This document shows, one piece after another, positions 13,675 to 16,921 of a DNA stretch of 16,921 nt. The notes beneath the pieces are model-generated. The model searched no databases. It was not told where the DNA came from and was given only the letters and a program-made list of their open reading frames with translations. The translations under genes and the position numbers were made by a program. This DNA comes from Aliitabrizicola sp031425325 (GTDB lineage: Bacteria > Pseudomonadota > Alphaproteobacteria > Rhodobacterales > Rhodobacteraceae). Within the stretch, counting starts at the first letter, position 1, and the number at the start of each line of letters is the position of its first letter. Where the stretch lies: positions 1 to 16,921 of the forward strand of contig JANPJD010000026.1 of NCBI GenBank assembly GCA_031425325.1. Reading direction: 5' to 3'.

Positions 13675-14778
13675 ACCGAGCAGGGTGACCTTCTGCATGT
13701 CGTCTCGAACGACGACATCTCCGATCGCCGTCAGGCGGTGGGTCGGGCCATCGTCTGGGGCTCGGCGGCGCTCTTGCTTGCGGTCGCGGCGGCGCAGGTG
13801 CTGGACCAGATCGGCACGGTCGAGATCGGCTTCGCGAACTGGCGCCCCACGCTTTATGCCTATGTCCTGTGGTCGGTCTGCCTCTGCTGGGGGCAAGTGC
13901 TGATCCGGGGCGAGCAGGGCAAGCGGGTGCTCTTCGTGCTGCCCGCCGTTCTTTTCGTGCTGTCGCTTGCGATCATCCCGCTGCTGCTGGGCCTTGTGAT
14001 CGCCTTTTCGGACTGGAACCTTTCGTCCCCCGACGGGCGGCGCTTTAATGGCTTCGACAACGTCGTGCAGATGTGGGGCGACCCGTTCTACTGGAACGCG
14101 ATGCTCAACATGGTCTGGTACAGCGCCGCGATCCTTGTCGAATATGCCATCGCCTTCGGTCTCGCGCTGCTGCTGAACGCCCAGATCCGGGCGCGCAAGT
14201 TCTTCCGCGTGGCCTTCCTGCTGCCGCTGATGCTGTCGCCGGTCGCGGTATCCTGGATGATCGGCAAATCGATGCTCGAGCCGCGCTTCGGCCCCCTCGC
14301 CCGGCTTGCGCGCTGGCTCGGCTGGGATAACCCCGCCTTCTTCGAGACCGCCGGAATGGCGCGCTTCATGATCATGGCGATGGATGCCTGGACCTACATC
14401 CCGTTCATGATGATAATGATCCTCGCCGGCCTTCAGGCCATCCCGCGCGAGGTGCAGGAGGCGGCCAAGGTCGACGGCGCAAGCGCCTGGCGCGGCTTCT
14501 GGGAGGTAACCTTCCCGCTGATGCTGCCGGTCTCGATCACCGCGATCCTGATCCGCATCATCTTCAAGCTGAAGCTTGCCGACATCATCATCACGGTGAC
14601 ATCGGGCGGTCCCGGCGGGGCCACGGATTCGGTCACGAGCTTCATCTTCCGCGAGTATCGCGACCGCTCGAACGTCGGCTACGGCACCATGCTCGCGATG
14701 GTCTATCTGGTGATGATCGTGATCTTCATGACCATCCTGATGAAGTTCGCCGACCGCTGGCTGAGGCCTCGCACATGA
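13672..14778 (+). CDS. Carbohydrate ABC transporter permease, MalF-like with extended N-terminus
   Basis: This is one of the two membrane subunits of the sugar importer, 368 residues. The ATPase-coupling EAA loop is at 263-286 (EAAKVDGASAWRGFWEVTFP then LMLP). About eight transmembrane helices can be drawn (near 25-47, 61-78, 87-114, 145-167, 178-198, 232-254, 281-300 and 340-359). The first two exceed the usual six of UgpA-like subunits and recall the longer MalF N-terminus. No ribosome-binding site precedes the ATG at 13672, so translation may be leaderless; a GTG at 13738 is an alternative but also lacks a site. It overlaps the next permease by four bases. Confidence 0.93.
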   Translation: MTEQGDLLHVVSNDDISDRRQAVGRAIVWGSAALLLAVAAAQVLDQIGTVEIGFANWRPTLYAYVLWSVCLCWGQVLIRGEQGKRVLFVLPAVLFVLSLAIIPLLLGLVIAFSDWNLSSPDGRRFNGFDNVVQMWGDPFYWNAMLNMVWYSAAILVEYAIAFGLALLLNAQIRARKFFRVAFLLPLMLSPVAVSWMIGKSMLEPRFGPLARLARWLGWDNPAFFETAGMARFMIMAMDAWTYIPFMMIMILAGLQAIPREVQEAAKVDGASAWRGFWEVTFPLMLPVSITAILIRIIFKLKLADIIITVTSGGPGGATDSVTSFIFREYRDRSNVGYGTMLAMVYLVMIVIFMTILMKFADRWLRPRT

Positions 14779-15704
14779 CCGACACCGCCAGCGCACCGAT
14801 CTTTCGCGACCATGCCGAGGACCGCCCGCCGCGCCTTGCCTGGTATGCTTCTCGCGCAGCGATCTACGGCATGCTGATCCTCTGGGCGGTGATCTGCCTC
14901 TTTCCGATCTACTGGACGATCACCACAAGCTTCAAGATGGCCCCCGATGTGATGAAGGGCCACCTCGTGCCTTACATCGACTACCAGCCGAAATGGCTGG
15001 GCTGGCGCGCGCTTGGCCTGTCGCCAGATACCATCGGGTCCGAGTCCACGCCCCGAAGCGAATTCATGCGCCGCTTCTGGAACTCGGTCGTGATCTCGTT
15101 CAGCGCGTCGGGGCTTGCGGTGGTCCTGGGTAGCCTAGCGGCCTATGGGCTGTCTCGGTTCTCATATCGTTTCGGACGGATGCGGAACGGGGATATAAGC
15201 TTCTTCTTCCTCAGCCAGCTGATCCTGCCGCCGGTCGTCCTCGCCCTGCCCTTCCTGGTGCTCTACAAGGAACTGGCGCTCCTCGACACGCGGATCGGGC
15301 TGATCCTTCTTTACACGCTGACCGTGCTGCCCATCGTCGTCTGGATCATGCGCGACCAGTTCGCGGGCATCCCGACGGAACTCGAGGAGGCGGCGCTGGT
15401 CGACGGGCTGGGGGTGTGGGGGGCGTTCCTGACAATCGTGCTGCCCATCGCCCTGCCCGGCATGGTGGCGGCCTTCATCCTGTCGCTGGTGCTGACGTGG
15501 AACGAGTATTTCTTCGCAGCCCTGCTGACCTCGACCCACGCGAACACCCTGCCGGTGATGGTGGCGAGCCAGACGGGATCGCAGGGCATCAGCTGGTGGA
15601 GCATGGCGGCGCTGAGTTTCGCGGCGATCCTGCCGCTGATCGTGATTGGCATCGTGCTCGAGCGCTACATCATCAAGGGGATGGCAGCAGGAGCGGTGAA
15701 GTGA
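14775..15704 (+). CDS. Carbohydrate ABC transporter permease, MalG/UgpE-like
   Basis: This is the second membrane subunit of the importer, 309 residues. The EAA loop is at 205-228 (EAALVDGLGVWGAFLTIVLP then IALP). Six transmembrane helices are visible, near 27-49, 103-126, 142-165, 172-192, 228-250 and 278-297. The ATGA overlap with the preceding permease indicates translational coupling. It is followed after 73 bp by the second fucU copy. With the first permease, the Tat-exported binding protein and the MalK-type ATPase it completes one importer. The substrate is unknown. Confidence 0.94.
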   Translation: MTDTASAPIFRDHAEDRPPRLAWYASRAAIYGMLILWAVICLFPIYWTITTSFKMAPDVMKGHLVPYIDYQPKWLGWRALGLSPDTIGSESTPRSEFMRRFWNSVVISFSASGLAVVLGSLAAYGLSRFSYRFGRMRNGDISFFFLSQLILPPVVLALPFLVLYKELALLDTRIGLILLYTLTVLPIVVWIMRDQFAGIPTELEEAALVDGLGVWGAFLTIVLPIALPGMVAAFILSLVLTWNEYFFAALLTSTHANTLPVMVASQTGSQGISWWSMAALSFAAILPLIVIGIVLERYIIKGMAAGAVK

Positions 15705-15777
15705 GGAGGCGAGCGCTTTTCGGACTCGCAGGCTTCGTGGCATGGCGTGACCTGCCGCAGACGAGCGCGTCGCCGCC

Positions 15778-16218
15778 ATGCTGAAGGGCATCGACCCCCG
15801 CCTGTCTGCGGACCTTGTCCATGCACTGATGCTGATGGGGCATGGCGACGACATCGTGGTCTGCGACGTGAACCATCCGGCCGCGAGCATCGCGGCTGAC
15901 ACGACCTACGGCTCGCTCCTCACGATGACCGGCTGCGGCATCCCAGAGGCGCTTCAGGCGATCCTCACGCTCATGCCGCTCGACAGCTTCGTCCCTGCCC
16001 CGGTCTGGCGCATGGAGGTGGTGGGCGACCCCGAGGGCGTGGTGCCGATCTTCGGCCGGGTGCAGGCCGTGCTCGACCGCGCCGAGGGGCGGCCCGTGAC
16101 GGTGGCGCGGCTCGAGCGGTTCGCCTTCTACGCGGCCGCGAAGCGCGCCTTCTGCATCCTTCGGACGTCCGATCCCGGACCTTACGGGTGCTTTATCCTG
16201 AGGAAAGGCGTGATCTGA
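15778..16218 (+). CDS. fucU: RbsD/FucU-family sugar mutarotase, copy 2
   Basis: This 146-residue protein is clearly paralogous to the product of 6264-6716: both open MLKGID, share LMGHGD or AMGHGD with the catalytic-type His, and end in YGCFI(L/F)RKGVI. It differs in the C-terminal block, where FAFYEQAKQAY becomes FAFYAAAKRAF and TGE becomes TSD, so acidic residues conserved in E. coli FucU are lost. It may act on another sugar or be less active. The ATG at 15778 lacks a clear ribosome-binding site. It probably belongs to the permease operon, 73 bp after the second permease, and precedes the aldo/keto reductase by 77 bp. Confidence 0.92.
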   Translation: MLKGIDPRLSADLVHALMLMGHGDDIVVCDVNHPAASIAADTTYGSLLTMTGCGIPEALQAILTLMPLDSFVPAPVWRMEVVGDPEGVVPIFGRVQAVLDRAEGRPVTVARLERFAFYAAAKRAFCILRTSDPGPYGCFILRKGVI

Positions 16219-16248
16219 GGGCAGCAGCGGGGATTTCACACCCCCGCA

Positions 16249-16291
16249 CCCCCGTGGGATATTTGCGGACAGAAAAATGGAAAGAAGAGGG
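16249..16291 (+). other. Rhodobacterales-style intergenic tag and ribosome-binding region
   Basis: The stretch running CCCCCGTGGGATATTTGCGG and on through an A/G-rich tract resembles a sequence often found between genes in Rhodobacteraceae genomes, as I remember them (a C-run, then GTGG/GAGG-ATATTT, then a purine-rich tail). The tail, including GAGGGG, supplies the ribosome-binding site of the aldo/keto reductase. It suggests the source lineage of the accessory region; the recollection needs a search to confirm. Confidence 0.4.
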
Positions 16292-16295
16292 GCGA

Positions 16296-16921
16296 ATGGC
16301 ACTTCCGACGCGACATTGGGACAGGCATGGAACGGGCGGGCTGACCTTCACGGAGCTTGGCTTCGGCGCGGCCCCGCTGGGCAATCTGTACCGCGCAGTC
16401 AGCGACGAGGAGGCGGACGCGATCCTCGAGCGGGTCTGGGCGGCGGGCATCCGCTATTTCGATACGGCCCCGCTCTATGGCCACGGCTTGGCCGAAGCGA
16501 GACTGGGTCATGGGCTGCGCTCCAAGCCTCGTACTGAATTCGTCGTGTCCTCGAAAGTGGGCCGTATCCTCACATCGGCCCCACGGGCCACGATCGATTT
16601 TCATCCCTGGGTGGATGGGCTACCCTTCACCTGCCGCTATGATTATTCCTACGATGGCACAATGCGCTCGTTCGAGGACAGCCTGCAGCGCCTGGGACTG
16701 GAACGGGTCGATATCGCCTTCATCCACGACATCGATGTCTTCACCCATGGTGACCAGCAGCAGGCGGTTTTCAGTCAGGCCATGAAAGGCGCTTACAAGG
16801 CCCTTGCCAAACTACGCGAGGACGGAGTCGTGGCCGCCCTAGGGGTGGGGGTCAAAGTATGTCAGCCCGGTTATAAGGCGCGTAAGCAGGGCGATTTAGA
16901 ATGCTTTATGCTGGGCGGGCG
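16296..16921 (+). CDS. Aldo/keto reductase, L-fucose (D-threo-aldose) 1-dehydrogenase type, partial at right edge
   Basis: The family oxidises L-fucose, D-arabinose and similar aldoses at carbon 1 to lactones with NAD(P); close relatives include pyridoxal 4-dehydrogenase. The ATG at 16296 has GAGGGG just upstream. The frame is open for 208 codons to the window end, so the C-terminal third is missing. The catalytic tetrad is visible as Asp56 and Tyr61 (FDTAPLYGHG), Lys87 (SSKVGR) and His144 (FIHD). LTFTELGFGAAPLGNLYR and ALGVGVK are typical of this subgroup. It follows a FucU mutarotase, a logical partner. From about base 16490 codon choice changes (AGA, CGT, ACT, ACA, TTA, GTA, TGT), though the frame stays intact. 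Confidence 0.9.
   Translation, partial: MALPTRHWDRHGTGGLTFTELGFGAAPLGNLYRAVSDEEADAILERVWAAGIRYFDTAPLYGHGLAEARLGHGLRSKPRTEFVVSSKVGRILTSAPRATIDFHPWVDGLPFTCRYDYSYDGTMRSFEDSLQRLGLERVDIAFIHDIDVFTHGDQQQAVFSQAMKGAYKALAKLREDGVVAALGVGVKVCQPGYKARKQGDLECFMLGG

Noticed and set aside
13549..14796. Long minus-strand open frame opposite the first permease (415 codons)
   Set aside because: Very His/Asp/Arg-rich composition, the usual antisense image of a hydrophobic membrane protein in high-GC DNA; no motif or ribosome-binding site.
15705..15777. Possible small gene between the second permease and the second fucU
   Set aside because: Only a short GTG-initiated frame with no ribosome-binding site ends in the fucU start; nothing supports it.

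Overview
The window is high-GC alphaproteobacterial DNA that appears to have two parts. Positions 1 to about 3330 look like a sphingomonad-type core chromosome. They hold the end of a short phosphatidylserine decarboxylase (psd), pssA, a small membrane protein on the opposite strand, and rpsB followed by tsf. I base the lineage on gene order and protein flavour from memory; no search was run. From about 3350 onward the normal continuation after tsf (pyrH, frr, uppS, cdsA) is absent. In its place is an accessory carbohydrate-uptake and catabolism locus whose gene style and one intergenic tag suggest a Rhodobacterales-type source. Either this is a horizontally acquired island entering just after the tsf terminator, or it is an assembly join. 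The sequence alone cannot decide.

Layout. psd ends in a 3-bp overlap with the GTG start of pssA. A 75-residue membrane protein lies convergent to pssA. A promoter and a structured leader precede rpsB, and a cluster of three GC-rich hairpins separates rpsB from tsf. A terminator with a possible competing helix follows tsf. Next come an FAD-dependent oxidoreductase (+), then on the minus strand, in transcription order, a MalK/UgpC-type ABC ATPase, an MsAcT-like SGNH hydrolase, a FucU mutarotase, a ribokinase-family kinase, and a ribulose-phosphate 3-epimerase-family enzyme. Divergent from the ATPase is a Tat-exported solute-binding protein with its own terminator. Four minus-strand genes follow that seem unrelated to sugar use: a secreted Ser/Asn-repeat protein, a DUF6065-like protein, an HxlR-family regulator and a class I methyltransferase. 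The plus strand then resumes with two ABC permeases, a second FucU paralogue, and an aldo/keto reductase of the L-fucose (D-threo-aldose) dehydrogenase type that runs off the right edge.

How it works together (inference). The solute-binding protein, both permeases and the ATPase make one complete carbohydrate ABC importer, although their genes are split into three places. A 16-bp motif shared between the ATPase/solute-binding-protein divergent promoter and the permease start (14 of 16 identical, part of a CATG-centred palindrome) suggests one regulator controls both halves. That regulator is not in the window. FucU enzymes would interconvert sugar anomers. The kinase plus the Rpe/AlsE-like epimerase would feed a ketose phosphate into central metabolism. 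The aldo/keto reductase plus the SGNH esterase could form an oxidative branch through a lactone. The substrate is not known; the kinase lacks the usual ribose-contacting Asn motif, so plain ribose is doubtful.
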